Shown here: positions 1 through 4,923 of the stretch, in pieces
How positions within the stretch are numbered: the stretch's first letter is position 1
Layout of the letters: each line of letters begins with the position of its first letter
Source of the DNA: Balneolaceae bacterium
Lineage (GTDB): Bacteria; Bacteroidota; Rhodothermia; Balneolales; Balneolaceae
NCBI GenBank assembly: GCA_021767245.1
Contig: JAASTO010000186.1
Span: 1 to 5,090 of the forward strand
DNA length: 5,090 bases
Reading direction: 5' to 3'
Notes under the pieces: generated by a model
What the model saw: only the letters and a program-made list of their open reading frames with translations
Told to the model about the DNA's origin: nothing
The model's database searches: none
Made by a program: the position numbers and the translations under genes

Positions 1-381
1 GAACCCGGAAAGCGTATGCTCAGCAGCATGACGCCAACCATCGTGACTAAAAATAACCGGGTTGATATGGTTCTTGGTGCTGCCGGCGGACCACGGATCA
101 TAACTGCCACCCTTCAAAGTTTTTTAAACCGTGCGGTGTTTGATATGAGGCCACAACAGTCCACAGCTTTCCCTCGATTTCATCACCAATGGTTGCCTGA
201 CATGCTCTTTATCGATGATTTTGGCCTCAGCCCTGATACTCAAAATTTGCTTCAGGAAAAAGGCCATTCCATCTTCCCCATGCCCGGCATTGGAAGAGCT
301 CATAATATCTATGTTGAACCGGATGGTTCATATTCAAGTGGAGTGGACCCCCGGGGAGATGGATACGCTGCCGGCCATTAG
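1..381 (+). CDS. ggt: Gamma-glutamyltransferase, C-terminal part (5' end outside window)
   Basis: The reading frame is open from base 1 (E-P-G-K-R-M-L-S-S-M...) to a TAG stop, so the gene starts upstream of the window. The 126 visible codons match the end of the small subunit of gamma-glutamyltransferase, an Ntn hydrolase that self-cleaves and transfers or hydrolyses the gamma-glutamyl group of glutathione and related peptides, usually in the periplasm. Visible motifs are LSSM (fragment residues 7-10; the Ser-Ser pair contacts the gamma-glutamyl group in the E. coli enzyme), LGAAGGPRIIT (fragment residues 25-35; the Gly-Gly pair forms the oxyanion hole, E. coli having SPGGSRIIT), the APRFHHQWLPD-type segment (here FPRFHHQWLPD), and the C-terminal DPRGDG. 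The nucleophilic Thr and the signal peptide would lie upstream. LSSM is preceded by Met rather than the Pro of E. coli, and SPGG is AAGG; both look like tolerated variation. The family call is very secure; localisation is inferred. Confidence 0.96.
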   Translation, partial: EPGKRMLSSMTPTIVTKNNRVDMVLGAAGGPRIITATLQSFLNRAVFDMRPQQSTAFPRFHHQWLPDMLFIDDFGLSPDTQNLLQEKGHSIFPMPGIGRAHNIYVEPDGSYSSGVDPRGDGYAAGH

Positions 382-400
382 TCAAATACATAGAAGGATT

Positions 401-408
401 TATATTTG
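401..408 (+). promoter_or_regulatory. Candidate Bacteroidota-type -7 box (TAnnTTTG) ahead of the mtnA-like gene
   Basis: The sequence TATATTTG matches the TAnnTTTG -7 element known from Bacteroidota sigma factors. A matching TTTG -33 element is not clear (only TTAG near 378-381), so this is a weak promoter call. If used, transcription would begin near base 415. That would exclude the TTG at 406 as start codon and leave a leader of about 57 nt before the ATG at 472. Confidence 0.3.
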
Positions 409-412
409 TTAA

Positions 413-445
413 GGGAGCTCAGGTTAGCTTTATTGACTGAGCCCC
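413..445 (+). other. Bulged hairpin in the ggt / mtnA-like intergenic leader
   Basis: GGG (413-415) plus GCTCAG (417-422) pair exactly with CTGAGC (437-442) plus CCC (443-445). This gives a 9-bp GC-rich stem with one bulged A (416) and a 14-nt loop. No T-run follows on either strand, so it is not a standard intrinsic terminator. It lies 27-59 bases before the ATG at 472, so it could be an mRNA leader structure, a ggt 3'-end stabiliser or a protein-binding site. If translation instead starts at TTG 406, it would lie inside coding sequence. Confidence 0.45.
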
Positions 446-471
446 ATTTAATTAAAGTTCACGAATCATTC

Positions 472-1521
472 ATGGAACCTGCTTACGAAACCATCACCTG
501 GCAAGACGATCATTTAGTTATCCTGGATCAAACTCAGCTCCCCCTTCGGGAGATCTATTCTGATGTCAATACCATTGGGCAAGTTTGGGAGTGCATCAAA
601 AATTTAAAGATCAGTGGTGCCCCGGCAGTTGGAATAGCGGCTGCTTATGGATTATACCTAGGGGTGAAAGACCTTGAATCAAGGAACTTTACGAGTTTCA
701 GTGTAGAGATAGACCGATGGATCGATTACCTGATATCGGCCCGCCCTACCGCAATGAACTCAACCTGGGCGCTTCAGCGCATCAAACATACGATCTTTGC
801 CAACAAGGATAAGGAACTGGAAGAGATTAAAGAGATCATCCTTAAAACTGCAAAAACCATTCATGCTGAAGACAAACGTGGGGGTAAAAACATTGGTGAA
901 CATGGTTCTAAACTCATAAAAAAAGATGCGAAAGTTTTAACTCACGGTAACACGGGAGCTTTGGCAACAGGAGCATTCGGCACAGCTTTTTCCGTCATCC
1001 TACATGCTCATGAGGCTGAAAAGAATATTCATGTTTGGGTGAATGAAACCCGCCCTCTATTACAGGGAGCAAGATTGACTGCCTGGGAACTTGAAAAAAC
1101 TGAGATACCCTATAAGTTGATCACCGACTCCACTGCCGGTTCCCTGATGAATAAAGGTGAGGTTGATATAGTCTTAGTTGGAGCCGACCGTGTTACGGCC
1201 AACGGTGATCTAATTAATAGAATTGGGACTTATCCGCTGGCGGTACTCGCCAAAGAGAATGACATTCCTTTTTACGTAGCTCTCCCACTTTCAACTGTAG
1301 ATCCTAAAACGGCTTCGGGTAGTGACATTGAGATAGAAGAACGTGATGCAGAAGAAGTAACTCAATTTGGGAATACTCCTATCACACCCAAGAAAACGGA
1401 TGCATTTAATCCGGCATTTGACCTGACTCCTCACGATTACATTACCGGTTTTATTACCGAAAAAGGCCTCATAGAGCCAGATTTTGAAGAAAACTTCAGT
1501 TCTCTGTTTGATCGGTCTTAG
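472..1521 (+). CDS. mtnA: S-methyl-5-thioribose-1-phosphate isomerase family protein with altered active site
   Basis: The product is 349 aa from ATG 472, the usual MtnA length. MtnA converts 5-methylthioribose 1-phosphate to 5-methylthioribulose 1-phosphate in cytosolic methionine salvage and shares a fold with eIF2B alpha/beta/delta. Family landmarks appear in order: ITWQDDHLVILDQTQLP (8-24), GAPAVGIAAAYG (49-60), ARPTAMNSTWAL (90-101), THGNTGALATGAFGTA (157-172), NETRPLLQGARLTAWEL (191-207), VGADRVTANGD (236-246), then NRIGTY and the APLST-type segment. The catalytic Asp (D239, B. subtilis D240), Arg91, Gln198 and Asn249 are kept. The catalytic Cys (B. subtilis C160) is Gly159, the Arg of RGAPAIG is Ser48, and the Lys after Asn249 is Arg250, so activity on the standard substrate is doubtful. 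Start choice: ATG 472 fits the family N-terminus but has no Shine-Dalgarno. TTG 406, with GAAGGA (393-398) seven bases upstream, would add 22 residues (MLRELRLALLTEP...). The family call is very secure; the function is uncertain. Confidence 0.9.
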   Translation: MEPAYETITWQDDHLVILDQTQLPLREIYSDVNTIGQVWECIKNLKISGAPAVGIAAAYGLYLGVKDLESRNFTSFSVEIDRWIDYLISARPTAMNSTWALQRIKHTIFANKDKELEEIKEIILKTAKTIHAEDKRGGKNIGEHGSKLIKKDAKVLTHGNTGALATGAFGTAFSVILHAHEAEKNIHVWVNETRPLLQGARLTAWELEKTEIPYKLITDSTAGSLMNKGEVDIVLVGADRVTANGDLINRIGTYPLAVLAKENDIPFYVALPLSTVDPKTASGSDIEIEERDAEEVTQFGNTPITPKKTDAFNPAFDLTPHDYITGFITEKGLIEPDFEENFSSLFDRS

Positions 1522-1765
1522 TTCGATTCGGCAAGGAATTATTATCAGAAGTTTTGGAAGAACTTTTGTCATGAATGGAGTCCTCTTCACGTCCGGGCAT
1601 AGCCTGTTGATCTCGATGAATATTTGCAGTTACTCCAATTGAACTGCCAATAACCATTCCTACACCTATGCAAAGATATGGATTTAAGCCCGTTAGCCAG
1701 CTTATCCCATATCCGATCCCTGCTCCTGTAACCGTTACCAATAACCAGATCAGAAAGCTTTTCAT
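1496..1765 (-). CDS. Small two-span membrane protein of unknown function
   Basis: An 89-residue protein that I cannot assign to a family. Residues 4-24 and 29-48 are hydrophobic and glycine-rich (GAGIGYG; GVGMVIGSSIGV, a glycine-zipper-like pattern). They are separated by a short turn at Asn28-Pro29, as in a helical hairpin. The last 40 or so residues are hydrophilic, rich in Asp, Ser, Lys and Asn, and probably cytoplasmic or disordered. The start ATG lies 10 bp after the stop of the upstream sensor kinase on the same strand, so the two are probably co-transcribed; only a weak GAG precedes the ATG. The 3' end overlaps the convergent mtnA-like tail by 26 bp. The operon position suggests an accessory role near the kinase in the membrane, but that is inference. 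It could also be an unrelated small membrane protein. The membrane pattern and tight spacing make a real gene likely. Confidence 0.72.
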   Translation of the reverse strand: MKSFLIWLLVTVTGAGIGYGISWLTGLNPYLCIGVGMVIGSSIGVTANIHRDQQAMPGREEDSIHDKSSSKTSDNNSLPNRTKTDQTEN

Positions 1766-1775
1766 CTCATTTAGA

Positions 1776-3392
1776 TTAATCTACAGGGATCTTTAATATA
1801 AATGTAGTAACGTTTGTTGAAAAGTAATCCAGTTCAGCATTGAGCTGCTTACTGAATGCCCGAATGATACGCATTCCTATTCCACTGGATGCTTTGTTCT
1901 CAAAGTTAGAAGGAAGTCCCTGTCCGTTGTTTGATACCTTCAAGGTGATGGTCTCGTCATCCTTACTTATGTCTATGACCACACTGCCTTTATCTCCGGT
2001 CTTAAAACCGTGATTACAAGCATTCATCACTAATTCGTTGGTTATAAGTGAAAATGGTATAGCACGATCCATGTCTAACGTAATGCCTTCATCTGCCTTA
2101 ACTGTGAACTGGATATCTTTCTTGTCTTTTCTAAGTGACTGTTCAACCCGGTTACTCAGTTTGATAGCGTAATTTTTCAGATCGACTTGACTGGCACTTT
2201 TGGTTTGAGACATGGATTCATGAACAATGGTCAACGAACGAATCAATGAATGAGAGTCCTTCAGGATCTGCTCATTTGTTTTATAGGTATCACTCTTTAA
2301 TTGAAGTTCAAGTACAGCCAGAACCATGGTCAAATTCGTTCTAACCCGATTATGAATTTCATTCAGCAGTTCATCTCTCTCTTCGAGTGCAGCATTCAGC
2401 TTGACTTCATTTAATCGCAGTTCATGCGTTTGTGAATCGACCTCATTCTTAAGATTCTTGTTCCAACTACCCACCAGGTAAATACTGCCAATACCAATAA
2501 AAAATACCAGCGAGATGGATATCCATGTAACGATCTCAAACGACTCGTTCACACTGCTAATACTTGAATACAGTTCAGACCCCATGGCCAAGCCGGAGTT
2601 CATGATCTCAGACTCAATGGATTGCGAACCAAGTAACTTGGCAGAGATGATAAACATGGCCAATACTAAAACCACAACAGTGATCGTCGAATAGATCCAC
2701 TTAAGAGAAACCTCTTCTTTTTCAGGAACATTGAATCTCTGACTTCGAAACCTATAAACCATCGGTGTAAAGAAATAGAGAATGGGCCCCGCTACCAACA
2801 CAGATTGCAGGAACAAACTGACCCACCAGCTTTTCCATATTAAAAGTGTTTCAAATAAAGGCAGGTTATAGAATCGGCTCCATACAAAAGCCCCAAGGGA
2901 ACAAGCTAAAGCTGCAAATAGTGAGACCACAATATAGAAAGTAAAGCTTTTTAAATCTCTGAGACTTAGGTCAAAAGAGACACAATAGTAAGATAAAGCA
3001 AAGATCGATAAGCCTAAAGTGAATGAGAATGAGTAAAGCAACGACCAATACCAGGTCATCGATGCTGTAAAGGCCAAAACAAAGGTGGATACAAACACAG
3101 GTATGAATCCCCATTCAAAACCCACCCAAAACATCAGTAACATTCCGATAAGCATTGGGATCTGAATCAAAAATACTTGTCCGATCTTATCCTGATTGAG
3201 GATGTCCGAAAAGCCAAAATAATTTTCAACAATAAAAACCGACGATATGCTGACTGCGATCAGTGCAACCCAAACTGTAAGTAATCCTAAAAACTTTAAG
3301 CTTCCGATCCCCTGTTCACCCAAAATGTAATCCATTGTGAGTGGTTGATATACATTTCCGGAAGTCACCCCGTTAAGTTCTTTACCCTCCAT
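1776..3392 (-). CDS. Multi-pass membrane sensor histidine kinase, HisKA_2/HWE type, with degenerate H- and G1-boxes
   Basis: 538 aa. The N-terminal half is an integral membrane input region with hydrophobic spans near residues 34-55, 72-91, 95-111, 115-136, 149-171, 189-212, 232-253 and 285-307, somewhat like MASE1-type sensors. The last two spans flank a loop of about 35 residues that is probably extracytoplasmic. A coiled-coil-like linker (about 310-340) leads to the H-box LLNEIHNRVRTNL and then a GHKL ATPase: N-box LITNELVMNACNH (N452, N457), G1 VSNNGQGLP (487-495) and a GIGMRII G2 segment. Family H-boxes normally read E-[IL]-x-H-R-V-K-N; here Asn348 occupies the usual phospho-acceptor site, with His347 one residue before it. 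The adenine-contacting Asp of DNGxGL is Asn488. Autophosphorylation is therefore uncertain. Start chosen at ATG 3392, with TGGAG about 8 bp upstream. No response regulator is visible in the window; the small membrane protein follows in the same unit. Kinase-family membership is secure, catalytic competence is not. Confidence 0.93.
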   Translation of the reverse strand: MEGKELNGVTSGNVYQPLTMDYILGEQGIGSLKFLGLLTVWVALIAVSISSVFIVENYFGFSDILNQDKIGQVFLIQIPMLIGMLLMFWVGFEWGFIPVFVSTFVLAFTASMTWYWSLLYSFSFTLGLSIFALSYYCVSFDLSLRDLKSFTFYIVVSLFAALACSLGAFVWSRFYNLPLFETLLIWKSWWVSLFLQSVLVAGPILYFFTPMVYRFRSQRFNVPEKEEVSLKWIYSTITVVVLVLAMFIISAKLLGSQSIESEIMNSGLAMGSELYSSISSVNESFEIVTWISISLVFFIGIGSIYLVGSWNKNLKNEVDSQTHELRLNEVKLNAALEERDELLNEIHNRVRTNLTMVLAVLELQLKSDTYKTNEQILKDSHSLIRSLTIVHESMSQTKSASQVDLKNYAIKLSNRVEQSLRKDKKDIQFTVKADEGITLDMDRAIPFSLITNELVMNACNHGFKTGDKGSVVIDISKDDETITLKVSNNGQGLPSNFENKASSGIGMRIIRAFSKQLNAELDYFSTNVTTFILKIPVD

Positions 3393-3431
3393 CAGTACTC
3401 CACATTAATAAGCGTTAACTGCATCATATAT

Positions 3432-3448
3432 AAGCATTTAAGATGCTT
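3432..3448. repeat. Inverted repeat AAGCAT-N5-ATGCTT in the kinase leader
   Basis: The 6-bp arms AAGCAT (3432-3437) and ATGCTT (3443-3448) flank the spacer TTAAG. The repeat lies 40-56 bp upstream of the kinase start codon and just downstream of the candidate promoter. An alternative pairing, GCATC (3421-3425) with GATGC (3442-3446), overlaps it. It could be an operator half-site pair or a weak leader hairpin. Short repeats like this also arise by chance in AT-rich DNA. Confidence 0.3.
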
Positions 3449-3464
3449 TAAATTGTTACGAAAA

Positions 3465-3491
3465 CAAAAATATACAATTATCAAAGGTCAA
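3465..3491 (-). promoter_or_regulatory. Candidate promoter for the kinase / small membrane protein unit
   Basis: Read on the minus strand, TTG (3489-3491) is followed after 16 nt by TATTTTTG (3465-3472), a full match to the Bacteroidota TAnnTTTG -7 element. The TTG is preceded by A (ATTG, not TTTG) and the spacing is at the short end of what is typical. Transcription would begin near 3458, giving a leader of about 65 nt before the kinase ATG. Confidence 0.38.
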
Positions 3492-3552
3492 TCACATATT
3501 TAATGATGCCCTACATAAATATTTTTTATTGAATGAACCTAAATTGGTTCCA

Positions 3553-3948
3553 TTACTCAATGACATCGAGTATTGATTCTGTTCGTACATTTCCATGTGA
3601 TGCGGTCCATATGACCTCACCATCCTTTACTATGATCACTTGCGGTGACTCATGACGTATGTTGAAATACCTTGAAACTTCTCCCGATAAAGTCCTTTGG
3701 CCAGTCACATCAACCAAATATCCATTTATATTTTCAAATGTACTTTCCGGAATATTTTGAAGATCCTTTAAGGCAAAGTAACTGTTGGCACACCGTGTGC
3801 TGTGCTTGTAAATAAGCTGTGGTTTTGAGTACGAGGCTTCTTCAATTTCACTCAGTTCGGATGAAGCTGTCAATTTGCCCCATTTAGGATTGACTGAGCC
3901 ATCGCTCTCAGACTTAAAAATATCTCTAATGCTATCAAAAATACTCAT
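3553..3948 (-). CDS. ytxJ: YtxJ/BrxC-like bacilliredoxin (thioredoxin fold, monothiol)
   Basis: 131 aa, cytosolic, no signal peptide. It matches the YtxJ/BrxC family of bacillithiol-associated thioredoxin-fold proteins, which remove bacillithiol from S-bacillithiolated proteins. The active-site segment YKHSTRCANS (47-56) carries the single cysteine Cys53, where B. subtilis BrxC has TCPIS. Pro is replaced by Ala and the second position is not Cys, so the protein is monothiol. The other family hallmark, RHESPQVIIVKDGEVIWTASH (98-118), includes the cis-Pro loop (Ser101-Pro102) and the Ser-His near the end. About 20 residues precede the usual family core, so it is slightly longer than the B. subtilis protein of about 108 aa. 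It is divergently transcribed from the MBL-fold gene. TATACT (3978-3983, minus strand) is a possible -10 box about 30 bp upstream; no good Shine-Dalgarno is visible. The family call is strong; the bacilliredoxin activity and a bacillithiol-producing host are inferred. Confidence 0.88.
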   Translation of the reverse strand: MSIFDSIRDIFKSESDGSVNPKWGKLTASSELSEIEEASYSKPQLIYKHSTRCANSYFALKDLQNIPESTFENINGYLVDVTGQRTLSGEVSRYFNIRHESPQVIIVKDGEVIWTASHGNVRTESILDVIE

Positions 3949-4094
3949 CTACTTGTAATCATAGTTAATTCATCGGAAGTATAACACGGTTAGTGCTTAA
4001 ACTTCTGCTATTATTTCCTATTTAACGAATCATTTTAGCCTGATTTTCATTTAATTACGTGTAAGAATCAAACAAGGAATTAAAATAGGAGTTT
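3949..4094. promoter_or_regulatory. Divergent intergenic region (YtxJ-like / MBL-fold genes)
   Basis: These 146 AT-rich bp separate two divergently transcribed genes and must hold both promoters. On the minus strand TATACT (3978-3983) sits well placed as a -10 for the YtxJ-like gene, but I see no convincing -35. On the plus strand I could not pick a convincing promoter for the MBL-fold gene. No clear palindromic operator stood out. Confidence 0.45.
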
Positions 4095-4799
4095 ATGAAT
4101 ACACAAATTAAAGCTCAATGGCTTGGTCACTCAGCATTTAAGCTGGAAAGTCAAAGTGGCAAGATCATTTATATCGATCCATTCTTAAAAGATAATCCAT
4201 CTACCCCTGACGAACTTAAAAAGGTGGATAAAGCAGATTATATTTTACTCACTCACGGTCATGAAGATCATGTTGGTGATACCATTGAGATCGCGAAAAA
4301 TACCGGAGCCAAGGTGGTCGGTATTCTGGAACTTGTTGGCATACTACAAGAAGAAGGCCTCCCTGAAGATCAGGCGGTAGGTTTCAACAAAGGCGGAACT
4401 ATTCACTTTGAAGATTTCTCAGTGACTTTAGTTTCTGCCAATCACAGCTCCTCTTATAAAGGAAAATATGCCGGCGATCCCGGTGGATTGGTGATATCTT
4501 TTGAAGATGACATCTGTGTTTATCATATGGGCGACACCAACATATTTGCAGATCTTGAACTTTATGGGGAATTATATCGTCCGCATGTGGTCCTGGCTCC
4601 AACCGGAGATCATTTCACGATGGGGCCTGAGGAAGCAGCTTACGCGGTTGAACTCATTGGATGCGAAATAGCAGTTCCAATGCATTATGGAACCTGGCCT
4701 CCAATAGATAGCGACCCAAATGAATTCAAGGAGATACTTGAGGGTATCACTGATACAGAAGTGATCATCCCTAATAAAGGTGAAAACTTTTTAGTTTAA
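4095..4799 (+). CDS. UPF0173-type metal-dependent hydrolase, metallo-beta-lactamase fold
   Basis: 234 aa, close to the usual UPF0173/YtkL length (about 225-230), complete and cytosolic. Metal-binding motifs of the fold are intact: the second-strand Asp-Pro (28-29), the HxHxDH signature THGHEDH (His54, His56, Asp58, His59), a further SANHSSS segment (His117), the HMGDTN segment with bridging Asp147, and MHYGTWP (His197). WLGHSAFKLE (9-18) and the GDHFTMGPEEAA segment (171-182) are typical of this family. Members are predicted to bind two metal ions and hydrolyse an unidentified substrate; no physiological substrate is firmly known to me. AGGAG (4087-4091) precedes the ATG by only 3 bases, a short but usable spacing. 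The gene is followed 20 bp later by an intrinsic terminator, so it is probably monocistronic. Family assignment is secure; the biological role is unknown. Confidence 0.93.
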   Translation: MNTQIKAQWLGHSAFKLESQSGKIIYIDPFLKDNPSTPDELKKVDKADYILLTHGHEDHVGDTIEIAKNTGAKVVGILELVGILQEEGLPEDQAVGFNKGGTIHFEDFSVTLVSANHSSSYKGKYAGDPGGLVISFEDDICVYHMGDTNIFADLELYGELYRPHVVLAPTGDHFTMGPEEAAYAVELIGCEIAVPMHYGTWPPIDSDPNEFKEILEGITDTEVIIPNKGENFLV

Positions 4800-4819
4800 C
4801 ACCGGATCTTAAATAAATG

Positions 4820-4856
4820 GCCACAGGTCAATTCTGATCTGTGGCTTTTTTATTTC
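4820..4856 (+). terminator. Intrinsic terminator after the MBL-fold gene
   Basis: An 11-bp stem, 4820-4830 (GCCACAGGTCA) with 4835-4845 (TGATCTGTGGC), closes on the loop ATTC and includes one G-T wobble (4827/4838). It is followed directly by six T and then ATTT. This is a textbook rho-independent terminator 20 bp after the stop codon, and it separates this unit from the thioesterase gene. The upstream side is A-rich but interrupted, so action in the reverse direction is less likely. Confidence 0.9.
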
Positions 4857-4923
4857 AACCTATGCATAGTTCATTCAAATATTACAGAACCGGACCTTTT
4901 AAACCAAAGCGTTACAATTTTAG

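Larger units (their letters stand above)
3393..3552. other. AT-rich intergenic leader between bacilliredoxin-like gene and kinase gene
   Basis: This 160-bp stretch is strikingly AT-rich and contains no coding frame I would defend. It holds a candidate minus-strand promoter (3465-3491), a short inverted repeat (3432-3448) and a 5-bp GAACC/GGTTC inverted repeat at 3535-3550, just past the stop of the YtxJ-like gene. The last lacks a T-tract, so I do not call it a terminator. The kinase pair probably has its own promoter here, though readthrough from the YtxJ-like gene cannot be excluded. Confidence 0.6.

Noticed and set aside
215..412. 65-codon plus-strand frame inside and after the ggt end
   Set aside because: It lies out of frame within strongly conserved gamma-glutamyltransferase coding sequence and has no recognisable protein features.
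413..445. Intrinsic terminator for ggt
   Set aside because: The stem is good, but neither side carries a T-run, so it does not meet the usual definition.
382..471. SAM-type riboswitch ahead of the mtnA-like gene
   Set aside because: The leader is too short, has a single hairpin and shows none of the multi-helix junction or pseudoknot features of known SAM riboswitches that I can recognise by eye.
1291..1590. 99-codon minus-strand frame across the end of the mtnA-like gene
   Set aside because: It is antisense to the conserved MtnA coding region and overlaps the better-supported small membrane gene in another frame; its composition looks like a shadow.
3535..3550. Terminator after the YtxJ-like gene (GAACC/GGTTC)
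   Set aside because: The stem is only 5 bp, and the downstream minus-strand sequence is A-rich rather than a T-tract.
4399..4602. 67-codon minus-strand frame inside the MBL-fold gene
   Set aside because: Antisense to a conserved metal-binding region, with no start signal or family features.
4861..4923. Promoter for the thioesterase gene (TACAAT at 4913-4918)
   Set aside because: It lies only about 6 bases before the ATG and has no matching -35 or -33 element, so it would need a leaderless transcript; too weak to call.
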